A stretch of DNA of 64,000 nt, taken from Myxococcus stipitatus DSM 14675 (GTDB lineage Bacteria > Myxococcota > Myxococcia > Myxococcales > Myxococcaceae). The stretch covers positions 3,658,001 through 3,722,000 of the forward strand of contig NC_020126.1 in the NCBI RefSeq assembly GCF_000331735.1. The letters are read 5' to 3'. The first letter of the stretch is position 1. Each line of letters opens with the position of its first letter. Positions 1-8,359 of this stretch are shown one piece after another. Position numbers and translations under genes: made by a program. Below the pieces are notes generated by a model, which was not told the DNA's origin, searched no databases, and worked only from the letters and a program-made list of their open reading frames with translations.

Positions 1-81
1 GAAGGCTGGTGCTTGCGTGCCTTCGCGGGCTGCGTCGTGGCGCGTTCCTCCTCTTTGCGTTGGGCCCGGGAGTTCACCTCG

Positions 82-1689
82 ATGATGCGAGGAAGGCGTG
101 GAGGGATGTTCGCGGCGAAGGTCCTGACGACGGTGATGCTCCTGGGCTTGCTGGGACACGGGCAGCGGGCTCCCGCTTCGGCGCCGCCTTCGCAGAGGCT
201 CCCACCTTCCTTCGACGGCACGGGCCAGGTCCGGGTCCGAGTGGTCTCCTCGAAGGACCAGCGCCCTCTGGCGGGGGCCATGGTGGCGTTGCTGCGGGAG
301 GCGCCTGTCGACATCACCGAACCGCTGGAGGCCGCGACGACGGACGCCCGGGGCATGGTGCTCTTCTCCGCGGCACCCGCCGGGGTGTTCAACATCTGCG
401 CGAGAGGCGCGGGGCACGCGGAGTCGTGCGAGGAGAATGTCGGACTCGTCGCAGGAGGCGCCCTCGAGTCCTCGCTGGTGCTTCCTCCTGGGGCCTCCAT
501 CCGAGGGCAGGTCCTCCACGTCGATGGGACGCCCGCCGCGGGAGTGCGAGTGATGGCTGTCGGCACTTCGTATCACCCGCTGCAGATGCCCACTCAGGCC
601 GTGACGGACGCCCTGGGGAACTACCACCTGGATGGAGTGTCTCCGACGGGTCCTCGCGTCCTGGCCTTCGATGGCGCGACGCCAAGAGACATCGACGTCT
701 ATCCCTTTCTCCCAGCCCTCGTGCCGTTTCGTTCGGAGGGGTGGGGGGCTCCTCGCAACATCTCGGTCGAGGAGGGAGAGCAGGCCCGACTGGACATCCA
801 GCTCCGGGGGCTTGCCCATGTGATGGTGTTTCCCCGCCGCAACCCCGAGCAGGACTGGAGCGGTGTCGGGTCCGAGTCCGACGACAGGATCCAGCGTGTC
901 TGGCTGTTCGAGAGGGGGCAGTTCACGCTGCCGCTGCGGCGCCAGGAGGGTGGCTTCTGGACGGGGCTCGTCGAAGTGGGACGCCGCGACCTGGTTGTCG
1001 TGGGTTCATCCGGGGAGCATTCCATTTCGGCCCCGGTGCCCCTGAGCCTGAGGCCGGGAGTCTCGTCGGTCATCGAGGCTCCCTACGGGCTGGACCCTTC
1101 CGGCACGGGCATGGCGGCATTGTTTCCCCGTCCACGCGAGTACGCTTCCTTCGAACTCGCGGGGCACGTCCTCCTGCCTGATGGCTCACCCGCGGTCGGT
1201 GCACGAGTCTCGGTGGAGAAGCCGTCGAGCAGCTTTGGAATGCGGATGCCAGAGGCGCCTGCGCATTGGCACTTCCGCTTCCAGGGCGCGGGCTTCGTGG
1301 TGAGACCTGGCGTGGGCTCACCGAGTGTCGTGCATGCCTGGCTCGAAGATGGTCGTGCCGGCAGCGTCACGGTGGAGGGCCAGGAAGGTGCGCGAGTCGT
1401 CGCTGATATCCGCCTCCAGGAGACGGGGGCCGTCGTGGGCCGCGTGAGACTGCTGAGCAGGTGGCCCTTCCTCCTGGCGCCGCAGTTGCTCGTTGATGAA
1501 AAGGACGAGCATCCGCTGACACACCTCGAGCTGGATGGACGCTTCATCATCGCGGGACTCCCCCCTGGGGGCCATTCGCTCAAGCTCAGCGGGAACTCCA
1601 CGACGTACCGCTTCGTCATCCAGGCGGGAAGGACCACGGACCTCGGGTACCTGGTGCCGGAGCAATCGAGTGATGCGACACCGAGATGA
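82..1689 (+). CDS. Carboxypeptidase-regulatory-like (Ig-fold) secreted protein, copy 1
   Basis: About 535 residues beginning with a hydrophobic export segment (TTVMLLGLLGHG) followed by a Pro/Ser linker and repeated beta-sandwich segments of carboxypeptidase-regulatory type. Recurrent signatures are GTGxVRVRVxSxKDQRPLAG, LPPGASIRGQxLHxDG, the phrase TDxLGNYHLDGV, and a C-terminal GRFIIAGLPPGGHSLKL followed by YRFVIQAGRTTDLGYL. It is a close paralogue of the next gene (1873-3432), colinear over its whole length, so the two arose by tandem duplication. In the paralogue the signal peptide ends in a lipobox cysteine (LLGC); here the aligned position is His (LLGH), so this copy is probably secreted or signal-anchored rather than lipidated. 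The ATG at 82 is chosen because GGAG lies about 8 bases upstream and it aligns with the paralogue's start; earlier in-frame starts add a non-homologous leader. Function unknown; likely an envelope or extracellular protein. Bases 1-81 hold nothing I can support. Confidence 0.8.
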   Translation: MMRGRRGGMFAAKVLTTVMLLGLLGHGQRAPASAPPSQRLPPSFDGTGQVRVRVVSSKDQRPLAGAMVALLREAPVDITEPLEAATTDARGMVLFSAAPAGVFNICARGAGHAESCEENVGLVAGGALESSLVLPPGASIRGQVLHVDGTPAAGVRVMAVGTSYHPLQMPTQAVTDALGNYHLDGVSPTGPRVLAFDGATPRDIDVYPFLPALVPFRSEGWGAPRNISVEEGEQARLDIQLRGLAHVMVFPRRNPEQDWSGVGSESDDRIQRVWLFERGQFTLPLRRQEGGFWTGLVEVGRRDLVVVGSSGEHSISAPVPLSLRPGVSSVIEAPYGLDPSGTGMAALFPRPREYASFELAGHVLLPDGSPAVGARVSVEKPSSSFGMRMPEAPAHWHFRFQGAGFVVRPGVGSPSVVHAWLEDGRAGSVTVEGQEGARVVADIRLQETGAVVGRVRLLSRWPFLLAPQLLVDEKDEHPLTHLELDGRFIIAGLPPGGHSLKLSGNSTTYRFVIQAGRTTDLGYLVPEQSSDATPR

Positions 1690-1754
1690 GCGCTTTGCTG
1701 TCGCGGGCCTTCCTCCCGTCATGAACATAAGACCCATGCTGGATGGTTCCGCGC

Positions 1755-1806
1755 CGTATCCCTTTCACATCCAGGCAGGTATCGCCACGGATGTGAGGGG
1801 GACCTG
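1755..1806 (+). pseudogene. 3'-end remnant of a third tandem paralogue
   Basis: Within the 183-base gap between the two paralogues is a stretch encoding YPFHIQAGIATDV. This matches the C-termini of both neighbours (YRFVIQAGRTTDLGYL and YQFDVQAGVATELGYL), including the underlying bases around CATCCAGGCAGG. No start, body or conserved stop accompanies it. I infer an array of at least three copies in which one was deleted down to its last codons. The rest of the gap shows nothing else. Confidence 0.6.
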
Positions 1807-1872
1807 TCAGCCTGGTGAGGGCTGGATGCCAACACGTGCCCATGACCGCCGCCTTCCCAGGAGAACCATCCG

Positions 1873-3432
1873 ATGAATGGAAGACGTGGATGGAGGGTGG
1901 TTGCCGGCGTTGTGATGTCGTTCGTCCTGGTGTGGCTGCTGGGATGTGAGCGACAGGTCCCGGCCTCGATGTCTGTGCTCGAGCTCGCGTCGCCTCCACC
2001 TACGCTCCCTCCCTCCCTGGACGGAACGGGGCGGGTGCGCGTACGAGTGCTCTCCGCGAAGGACCAGAGACCTCTCGCTGGAGTGACGGTGGCGTTGCTG
2101 CGGGATGAGTGGCGCGAAGACCCCCGGCTGCCCCTGGAGTCTGCGATGACAGATGGCGAGGGCATTGCGCGGTTCTCCGCGGCGCCCGCAGGGGTGTTCA
2201 CCCTCTGCGCGCGAGGCGCGCGACACGGAGAGTTCTGCGAGGTCGATGTCGGGCTCGTTGCGGGAGGCACTGTCTCCAGCACCTTGTTGTTGCCCCCCGG
2301 CGCCTCCATCCGTGGACAGTTCCTGCATTCAGATGGCTCGCCAGCCGTGGGGGTTCGGCTGATGGCTGTCAGTGGCGAGTCCGACCCGTGGCCCCGGATG
2401 CCCACGCAGGCTGTGACGGACTTCCTGGGCAACTACCACCTGGACGGTGTGACTCCCGGGTGGAGCAACATCTATCTCTTCGCCCCCGTCGTCTTTCCGT
2501 TCTCGACGGAGGGGCAGTACACGAACCGCGTGGTCGAAACCGTGGGGGAGATGGACGCCCAGCTCGACCTGCGGCTCGGGGACTTCGTCCATGTGTCGGT
2601 GAAGCCACAGCTCAGACACGTTCGAGGTGGAGCATTCAACCCAAGCGTCTCCAGCGTCTCGATGGAGTCTGTCTGGGGCTCCATTCCCCTGGAGCTTCGC
2701 GAGGACGGAAGCTGGACGGGGCGTGTCGAGGCGGGCGTCCATGTCGCGGAGGTGTTGGCCTCCTCCAAGGGAACCCATTTCGATGTCGAGCGGGCTGTGA
2801 GCCTGACGTCCGAGTGGTCGGTCGTCATCCCCGTCAAACATGTCTCCTTTGTGCCCGAGACGAAGGAGGACCCGGGTTGGTGGCCCGGCTCAGGCGGAGC
2901 GACCGAATACTTCGAGCTGGCGGGGCACGTCTTTCTACCCGATGGCCGCCCGGCGTCTGGAGTTCGAATCACGATAAGACAGTCCGGAGGCCCGACTCGA
3001 TGTGGAAACGGGCCCTTCGTGCATCGGCACGCGCGCTTTGAAGGCTCGGGCTTCGCGGTGAAGGTTCCGACGTATCAGCGGTTCGTCGAAGCCTGGCTCG
3101 ACAATGGCTACGCGGGCAGCCGCACGATTTCTGGCAGAGCCGGCGAACGCGTCGTCGCGGACATCCAACTGGAAGAGGCCGGCGCCGTCGCGGGTCGCGT
3201 GGGCTTCATTCCGTCTCCCACCTACCTCCAGGCACCGTACTTCTCCTTCGGAGATGGGGAATATCATCTCCTGAAGCACGTCGCTGAGGATGGACGCTTC
3301 GTCGTCGCGGGCATTCCCCCTGGCCGTTACTCGATGCGTGTCGAGCAGAGCTCCAAGACGTATCAGTTCGATGTCCAGGCAGGTGTGGCCACGGAGTTGG
3401 GGTACCTGCCACTCGATCAGCTCGAACGATGA
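1873..3432 (+). CDS. Carboxypeptidase-regulatory-like lipoprotein, copy 2
   Basis: 519 residues. The N-terminus MNGRRGWRVVAGVV leads into a hydrophobic core ending LVWLLGC, a plausible lipobox with Cys at about residue 25, so a lipoprotein is predicted. The body carries the same beta-sandwich regulatory-like modules as the upstream paralogue: LPPGASIRGQFLHSDGSPAV, TDFLGNYHLDGV, FELAGHVFLPDGRPASGV, and a closing module GRFVVAGIPPGRYSMRV. AGGAG sits about 9 bases before the ATG. Such domains in myxobacteria are typical of large surface or outer-membrane proteins; no catalytic residues are visible. The two copies differ most in the middle third, where copy 2 is shorter. Function unknown; surface lipoprotein by inference. 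Confidence 0.8.
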   Translation: MNGRRGWRVVAGVVMSFVLVWLLGCERQVPASMSVLELASPPPTLPPSLDGTGRVRVRVLSAKDQRPLAGVTVALLRDEWREDPRLPLESAMTDGEGIARFSAAPAGVFTLCARGARHGEFCEVDVGLVAGGTVSSTLLLPPGASIRGQFLHSDGSPAVGVRLMAVSGESDPWPRMPTQAVTDFLGNYHLDGVTPGWSNIYLFAPVVFPFSTEGQYTNRVVETVGEMDAQLDLRLGDFVHVSVKPQLRHVRGGAFNPSVSSVSMESVWGSIPLELREDGSWTGRVEAGVHVAEVLASSKGTHFDVERAVSLTSEWSVVIPVKHVSFVPETKEDPGWWPGSGGATEYFELAGHVFLPDGRPASGVRITIRQSGGPTRCGNGPFVHRHARFEGSGFAVKVPTYQRFVEAWLDNGYAGSRTISGRAGERVVADIQLEEAGAVAGRVGFIPSPTYLQAPYFSFGDGEYHLLKHVAEDGRFVVAGIPPGRYSMRVEQSSKTYQFDVQAGVATELGYLPLDQLER

Positions 3433-3458
3433 CGTTCCGGGGAGGCCGTCGTCAGCGA

Positions 3459-3485
3459 ATGGGCTCTCCACCGCGAAGAGCCCAT
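3459..3485. terminator. Hairpin between convergent genes
   Basis: ATGGGCTCT, a 9-base loop, then AGAGCCCAT: a perfect 9-bp stem located between the + strand gene ending at 3432 and the - strand gene ending at 3504. There is no T-tract, so it is terminator-like rather than a canonical intrinsic terminator. Confidence 0.5.
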
Positions 3486-3503
3486 CCGAGGGTCTGTCCG
3501 CTG

Positions 3504-5138
3504 CTATTCCTGCTCGTCCTGCCGCGTCAGCCCCCAGTCCTTCAGGCGCTTGAACAGGGTGGAGCGGGCCACGCCCAGCTCACGGGCCACGCGCTCGCGG
3601 TTGTTGTTGAACCGGCGCAGCGCGGCTTCGACAATCTGTCGCTCGAGCTTCTCCAACATCTGCTCCAGCGTCATCCCAGGCGGGAGCTCCGGCACCGCGA
3701 TGCCCGTCTCCTTGTTCATCTCCTGGTCGAACGTCAAATCGCTCGCGTCGATGACCGGGCCCTTGCGCATGAGCAGCGCGCGGTGCACCACGTTGCGCAG
3801 CTCGCGGATGTTGCCCGGCCACCCGTGGCCTTGGAGCCTGTCCAGCGCGGAGGCCGTGAAGCGCACCGTCTGCCCTCGCGGCGCGTACATCTTCACGAAG
3901 TGCTCGGCCAATGAGGCCAGGTCCGTCTTGCGGCTGCGCAGCGGCGGCAGGTGCAACGGAATCACGCAGAGGCGGTAGTACAGGTCCTCGCGGAACTTCC
4001 CCTCGCGCGCCGCCGCCAGCAGGTCCAGGTTCGTCGCCGCCACGACTCGCACGTCCACGTGCATGGGGCGGCTGGCTCCCACGCGCTTGATTTCACCGCT
4101 CTCCAGCGCGCGCAGCAGCTTGGCCTGCAAGTCCAACGGCAGCTCGCCAATCTCATCCAGGAACAGCGTGCCGCCGTCCGCCTCCTCGAAGGCACCCTTG
4201 CGCGCGTTCGCCGCGCCGGTGAACGAGCCCTTCTCGTGGCCGAACAGCTCGCTCTCGATGAGCTCCTTCGAGATGGCCGCGCAGTTGACCGGGATGAGCG
4301 GACGGTTCGCCCGCTGCGAGCACTGATGAATCGCCCGAGCCACCAACTCCTTGCCCGTGCCGGACTCACCCAGGATCGTCACCGCCGCGGTGGACGGCGC
4401 CACCCGCTCGATGACCTCCGCCAGGTTCCGCACCGCCATGTCGTTGCCGATGATGCCGTGGAAGGACGTGGTCTCCTTCTTCGTCCCGGACACCGCCTGC
4501 TCCAACACCAGCTCCGTCTCACCCACCCGCAGCGTCGTGGGCAGCGTGACCTCCGCCTCGAACACCCGCACCGGCCCCAGCCACGTGCCGTTCGTCGAGC
4601 GCAGGTCCACGACGTGGAACACCGCCTCCCGGCGCGTCACCTTCAGGTGCTTGCTGGAGGCGAACCGGTCCTGCAACACCAGGTCGCAGCCCGCGTCCTT
4701 GCCCGCCGTGAAGCTGTCGCCCGTGAGCCGGTGCACCGACTCATTCAAGCCCTGCTTCACGCGCACCTGCGCCGCCTGCCACCGCTGCGCATCCCGCGTC
4801 TGCACGGACGTGGTGTGTCCAATCTCCGTGGTGGACTCCGTGCCCTCGCCACCACCGCTCAGCCGGAACACCGCGCGCCACTGGCCCAACACCAGGTCCG
4901 CGCCATCCGGGAGCTCCGCGGTGGTGACCGTCTCCCCACTCACCACCGTGCCCTTGCCGGAGAGGTCCTCCACCCGGCATCGCGCTCCATCCCACAGCAG
5001 GGCCGCCTGCTGGCGGCTCACCTCGGGGTCTGGAATCGCGACGTCGCTCTGCTCGCCGCGCCCGAGCACCATCCGTGCCCGGTCCACGCCCACCCTCAAC
5101 ACCTCCTCGCCACGACGGAAAAACACCAGCTCCGGCAT
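3504..5138 (-). CDS. Sigma-54 dependent activator with two FHA domains
   Basis: 544 residues. Two N-terminal forkhead-associated domains are visible: about residues 15-95 ([15 protein letters not shown]) and about 130-215 ([21 protein letters not shown]). These are followed by an AAA+ sigma-54 interaction domain with Walker A GESGTGKE near residue 257, a GSFTGA loop near 303 (Ser replacing the usual second-position Ala), Walker [13 protein letters not shown], and R-finger regions. A C-terminal Fis-type helix-turn-helix ([20 protein letters not shown]) completes it. FHA domains read phosphothreonine, so activation by a Ser/Thr kinase, common in myxobacteria, is expected in place of a two-component receiver. 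It lies just downstream of gspN on the same strand with an 83-base gap containing inverted repeats. Start ATG has GGGAGG 8 bases upstream. Its target promoter is unknown; the T2SS promoter is a reasonable candidate. Confidence 0.93.
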   Translation of the reverse strand: MPELVFFRRGEEVLRVGVDRARMVLGRGEQSDVAIPDPEVSRQQAALLWDGARCRVEDLSGKGTVVSGETVTTAELPDGADLVLGQWRAVFRLSGGGEGTESTTEIGHTTSVQTRDAQRWQAAQVRVKQGLNESVHRLTGDSFTAGKDAGCDLVLQDRFASSKHLKVTRREAVFHVVDLRSTNGTWLGPVRVFEAEVTLPTTLRVGETELVLEQAVSGTKKETTSFHGIIGNDMAVRNLAEVIERVAPSTAAVTILGESGTGKELVARAIHQCSQRANRPLIPVNCAAISKELIESELFGHEKGSFTGAANARKGAFEEADGGTLFLDEIGELPLDLQAKLLRALESGEIKRVGASRPMHVDVRVVAATNLDLLAAAREGKFREDLYYRLCVIPLHLPPLRSRKTDLASLAEHFVKMYAPRGQTVRFTASALDRLQGHGWPGNIRELRNVVHRALLMRKGPVIDASDLTFDQEMNKETGIAVPELPPGMTLEQMLEKLERQIVEAALRRFNNNRERVARELGVARSTLFKRLKDWGLTRQDEQE

Positions 5139-5140
5139 CC

Positions 5141-5163
5141 CGCGGACCTCCCTTGTGTCCGCG
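5141..5163. promoter_or_regulatory. Inverted repeat over the ribosome-binding site of the FHA activator
   Basis: CGCGGAC and GTCCGCG, 9 bases apart, lie immediately upstream of the ATG at 5138. The left arm overlaps the Shine-Dalgarno region (GGGAGGTCCGCGGG on the minus strand). A third CGCGGAC occurs at 5181. It could be an operator or an RNA hairpin limiting translation; this is inference only. Confidence 0.3.
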
Positions 5164-5173
5164 CTTTACACGT

Positions 5174-5206
5174 CCCGGCACGCGGACTTCAACCCCACGT
5201 GCCGGG
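5174..5206 (-). terminator. Hairpin after gspN
   Basis: CCCGGCACG, a 15-base loop, CGTGCCGGG: a perfect 9-bp stem 16 bases past the gspN stop codon and before the FHA activator gene. It may end or attenuate the gsp operon. No T-tract follows on the minus strand. Confidence 0.4.
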
Positions 5207-5221
5207 GTGTGACGCCCCGTC

Positions 5222-6193
5222 CTACCGGCGAGGAAGGAACGTGGGCCGGTTGAGGAATCCGCCCAGCTTCGCTGCTCGGAAGCTCGGGTCCTTCTTGTCC
5301 GGGGGGAAGATGGTGATGCCCGCCGCGAGCAGGCCCAGCCGCTTCTGAGCCTCCGGGTCCAGCCGCAGGTTCACGTCCATGGCGGGCTCGCTGTACTCCA
5401 GTCGCTTGCCCAGCTTCAGCGTGCCAGTGGCCAGCGCCTCCACGTCCTCGCCCTTGAGCTTGAGCTCCTGCACGGTGCCCATGCCCTTCTCGAAGTTGAT
5501 GCGCCCCACCAGCGCGCCCAGGGCCACCTGCGGCAGGTCCATGGCCATCGAGTTGCCTCCCCCCATGGGGATGGAGGCCTTGCCGCCCTTGATGATGAGG
5601 CCCTGCGAGTCGAGCGACAGCTCGCCATTCGCCAGCGACAGGTCCGGCTCCGGGCTCTTGCCCTTGGGCATCGTCAGCCGCAGCGCGCCATTGAGCTCGC
5701 CGTCCACGTCCACGCCCAGGAAGGCAGGCAGGTTGCCGTTGCTGACCCGCAGCTTGTCGAACTCCGCGCGGACCTTCGTGTCGCCCAGCCACCCCACGTC
5801 CACCGCCGCCGTCCCTCCCAGCGCGCTGGCCCGCACCGCCAGGCCGGGGGGGAAGAGGGTGGGGCGCACGGCCACGCTGTCGATGGTCACCGCCTCGCCC
5901 AGCTCCGCCGCGCCGACAATGCCCTCGCCGCTGACCAGCTGCGCCAGCGTCTCCGCGGTCATCGGCTGCGGCGGCTTGCTGACCCGCACGTGGGTGGCGG
6001 TGATGCCGGACAGCCCCGGCCGCAACGAGCCGATGCGCACCGCGAGCCCCGCCTGACCCGCCTCCGAGATGATGCGCGTGCGCACCATGTCATACGGGAA
6101 GGTGAAGAGCAGGCAGAGGATGAAGGCCACGAGCGCGAACGCGCCGTAGCCCACGACAACCTTCCAACGAGCGGGCTTGGTCTCTGAGGACAT
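5222..6193 (-). CDS. gspN: Type II secretion system protein GspN
   Basis: 323 residues with one N-terminal transmembrane helix (about residues 9-30, VVVGYGAFALVAFILCLLFT) and a large periplasmic beta-rich domain (AsmA-like repeats such as GELNGALRLTMPKGKSPEPD and GTLKLGKRLEYSEPAMDVNL). The last gene of the gsp operon. Its start lies 3 bases after the gspM stop codon. GspN is an accessory inner-membrane protein found in only some T2SS lineages; its role in secretion is not settled. Identification rests on position, topology and overall resemblance to deltaproteobacterial GspN. Confidence 0.85.
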   Translation of the reverse strand: MSSETKPARWKVVVGYGAFALVAFILCLLFTFPYDMVRTRIISEAGQAGLAVRIGSLRPGLSGITATHVRVSKPPQPMTAETLAQLVSGEGIVGAAELGEAVTIDSVAVRPTLFPPGLAVRASALGGTAAVDVGWLGDTKVRAEFDKLRVSNGNLPAFLGVDVDGELNGALRLTMPKGKSPEPDLSLANGELSLDSQGLIIKGGKASIPMGGGNSMAMDLPQVALGALVGRINFEKGMGTVQELKLKGEDVEALATGTLKLGKRLEYSEPAMDVNLRLDPEAQKRLGLLAAGITIFPPDKKDPSFRAAKLGGFLNRPTFLPRR

Positions 6194-6196
6194 GGC

Positions 6197-6751
6197 TTAT
6201 TGCTTCATCCGGTAGGTGGCCACGGTGGTCCACGCCGTCAGCAAGTCCGACGGACGGGGTTCGATGCGCAGGTACTTCACCTTCACCACGCCCGGTCCGC
6301 TCTCCACCGTGCGCAGGAAGTCGGTCAGCTTCCTCAGGTCCACATCGGAGAACGTCAGCTCCACGGAGCTCTCCATGATCTTCCCGTCGCCGATGCCCAC
6401 GTCGCCCTTGGGCGTCATGTTGGGGACCTGGAGGCCCGCGGCCGTGGCCTTGTCCTCGATGTATGAAATCAGCTGCACGTTGCTCGACGTGAGCTGCGTC
6501 TCCACCGACTGACGGCTGGCCTGCGCATCGCGGAAGCTGGCCGCCAGCGCCTGCACCTCTTGCAGCTTCGCCAGCTTGTCCTGCGTGCGCTTGCGATAGC
6601 CGGACGCGCTGTTGGCGAACGTCATCAGCACCGCGAAGACGATGAACACCGCCACCGCCGCGCCGGCGATGGACACCATCCGCCGCTCACGGTCACTCAG
6701 CCGCTCGAACCACGTCTGCAGCGGCGCCAGTGCTTCCTGAAGTTTGGCCAT
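6197..6751 (-). CDS. gspM: Type II secretion system protein GspM
   Basis: 184 residues. A cytoplasmic amphipathic start (MAKLQEALAPLQTWFERLSD) leads to one TM helix at about residues 24-45, then a coiled-coil and ferredoxin-like periplasmic domain (VELTFSDVDLRKLTDFLRTV). GspM forms part of the inner-membrane assembly platform with GspL, GspF and GspC. I chose the ATG at 6751, two bases after the gspL stop, because a GGGGGAG ribosome-binding site lies inside the end of gspL and this start gives the canonical N-terminus. An upstream in-frame codon at 6784 would overlap gspL and add unrelated residues. Confidence 0.9.
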   Translation of the reverse strand: MAKLQEALAPLQTWFERLSDRERRMVSIAGAAVAVFIVFAVLMTFANSASGYRKRTQDKLAKLQEVQALAASFRDAQASRQSVETQLTSSNVQLISYIEDKATAAGLQVPNMTPKGDVGIGDGKIMESSVELTFSDVDLRKLTDFLRTVESGPGVVKVKYLRIEPRPSDLLTAWTTVATYRMKQ

Positions 6752-6753
6752 GA

Positions 6754-8358
6754 CTAGCTCTCCCCCCCTTCCGTCCCGGGGCACTGCACCTGGACATCCA
6801 AGCGGAACGTGACTTTCTGCCCGTCCCGGGTGCGCTCCACCTTGCCCTGCTTCACTTCCTTGAAGCAGGCATGGTTCTTCAGCGCGTTGGACAGCGTGTC
6901 CACCTGCTTGGAGGAGTCCGTCTCGCCCTGGAGGATGACGCGCTCCGTGTCGATCTGGATGCGGTCGAACTTCACCGGCAGGTCCTGCGGCACCTTCTGC
7001 GTCACCTCCGCCAGGAGGTTGACCGCGGACAGCTTGGGCAGCGCCGCCGCCGGGCTCTCCACGCCCTTGAGCATGTTGAGCGCGCGGTTGTAGTCCTTCT
7101 CACACCGCCCCAGGATTCGCTGCGTCGTCTCGCACAGCGCCGCGTCCACCTGCGCCTCGCGCCGCGACAGCACCGAGTTGCGCACCACGCCGAACGCGAT
7201 GAGCAGGAGCAGGAGCGTGGCCGCGAAGGAGGCCAGGAGCCCCAGCTTGTCCTTCACGTAGTCGAAGTCACCCTTGAAGGCGAGCTCGCCCCGCCGGTAG
7301 TTGAACCGAGGCGCTCGCGCCCCGGCCGCATTGCCCCGAAGCGCCAGCGCGTACGCCTGCGCCGCCGTCGGCTGCTCCGCGGTGGGAATCGACTCCGCCG
7401 TGTCCGAGGGAAGCGCGAGCACGCGCACCGGCAGGTTCAGGTCCTTGGAGAGCTGCTCCGCGAGGCCCGGCATCCGCGCCGTGCCACCGCAAATCACCAG
7501 CGCGCCCACCTGCTGCCGCGTGCGCGCCGTGTACGCCTTCAGGGTGGGGCGCAGCTCGCGCAGCAGCGGCTGGAGCCCGCGCGTGAACGCCGCCGCGGCG
7601 CGCTCCGCGTCCGGCCCGCGCGCCGCGCTGGCCATGGCCCCGTGCTGCTCCTTCCAGTGGTGCGCCTCCGCCAGGGACGTCTGGAACTCCGTGGCCAGGG
7701 CCTTGCTCAAGTCCCGTCCGCCGCCCGCGAACGTGCGCGCGAACTGCACGCCCGTGCCCGGCTTGCCGACGGCCACCGAGGTGCGCTCGTGACCGATGTC
7801 CACCACGGCCACCACGCCGCCCTCGCCCGAGCCCTCGAAGAGGCCGGCCGCCTGCTGGAGCAGGTTCTGATAGGCGAGTCCCGGGTGCGTGACGATGCGC
7901 GGGTCCACCTTCAGCTCGGACAGGAGGTCCACCAGCGACTTGAGCTCCTCCTTGCGCACCACGCCCACCAGGAGGTCGCTGGCCTTCTCCTTGCCGTCCG
8001 TCTCCTTCAGGCTGACCACCTGGTAGTCGTAGACCACGTCGGAGATGTCGAACGGCAGCAGGCTGCCCACCTCGAAGGGCAGCGTCGCCTCGATTCGCTT
8101 GCCGTCGGAGAACGGCAGGCTCAGCGCGTGGGTGATGAGCGCCGGGCCGGGCAGGGCGACGACGACCTGGTCGGCGTGCCCTGGCGGCAGCTTGCCGAGC
8201 AGCTCCGTCACCGCGGCGCGCAGCGTGTCGGCGCGCTCGCCCTCTTGAGCGCGGCGCACCTCCACGAAGCTCCGGGTGGCGTGTCCTTTCGTCCGAGCCT
8301 CCAGCACCACGCCCTTCACGGAGTGGCTGCCCAAGTCGAGGCCAAGAATGCGGGCCAT
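6754..8358 (-). CDS. gspL: Type II secretion system protein GspL (PilM-like actin fold)
   Basis: 534 residues. The N-terminal cytoplasmic actin-like/PilM-type domain begins MARILGLDLGSHSVKG, a phosphate-1-type motif, and contains VAVVDIGHERTSVAVG and LVICGGTARMPGL (nucleotide-fold motifs). A single TM helix near residue 375 (LLASFAATLLLLLIAFGVV) precedes a periplasmic domain. GspL bridges the GspE ATPase to the inner-membrane platform. It is longer than the enterobacterial protein (about 400 residues), mainly because the actin-like domain is complete. The start is one base after the gspK stop codon, indicating translational coupling. Confidence 0.92.
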   Translation of the reverse strand: MARILGLDLGSHSVKGVVLEARTKGHATRSFVEVRRAQEGERADTLRAAVTELLGKLPPGHADQVVVALPGPALITHALSLPFSDGKRIEATLPFEVGSLLPFDISDVVYDYQVVSLKETDGKEKASDLLVGVVRKEELKSLVDLLSELKVDPRIVTHPGLAYQNLLQQAAGLFEGSGEGGVVAVVDIGHERTSVAVGKPGTGVQFARTFAGGGRDLSKALATEFQTSLAEAHHWKEQHGAMASAARGPDAERAAAAFTRGLQPLLRELRPTLKAYTARTRQQVGALVICGGTARMPGLAEQLSKDLNLPVRVLALPSDTAESIPTAEQPTAAQAYALALRGNAAGARAPRFNYRRGELAFKGDFDYVKDKLGLLASFAATLLLLLIAFGVVRNSVLSRREAQVDAALCETTQRILGRCEKDYNRALNMLKGVESPAAALPKLSAVNLLAEVTQKVPQDLPVKFDRIQIDTERVILQGETDSSKQVDTLSNALKNHACFKEVKQGKVERTRDGQKVTFRLDVQVQCPGTEGGES

Positions 8359-8359
8359 G

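Noticed and set aside
3951-5348. Long + strand reading frame opposite the FHA activator
   Set aside because: Antisense to a well-supported gene; its product is a low-complexity His/Arg/Leu-rich shadow with no domain.
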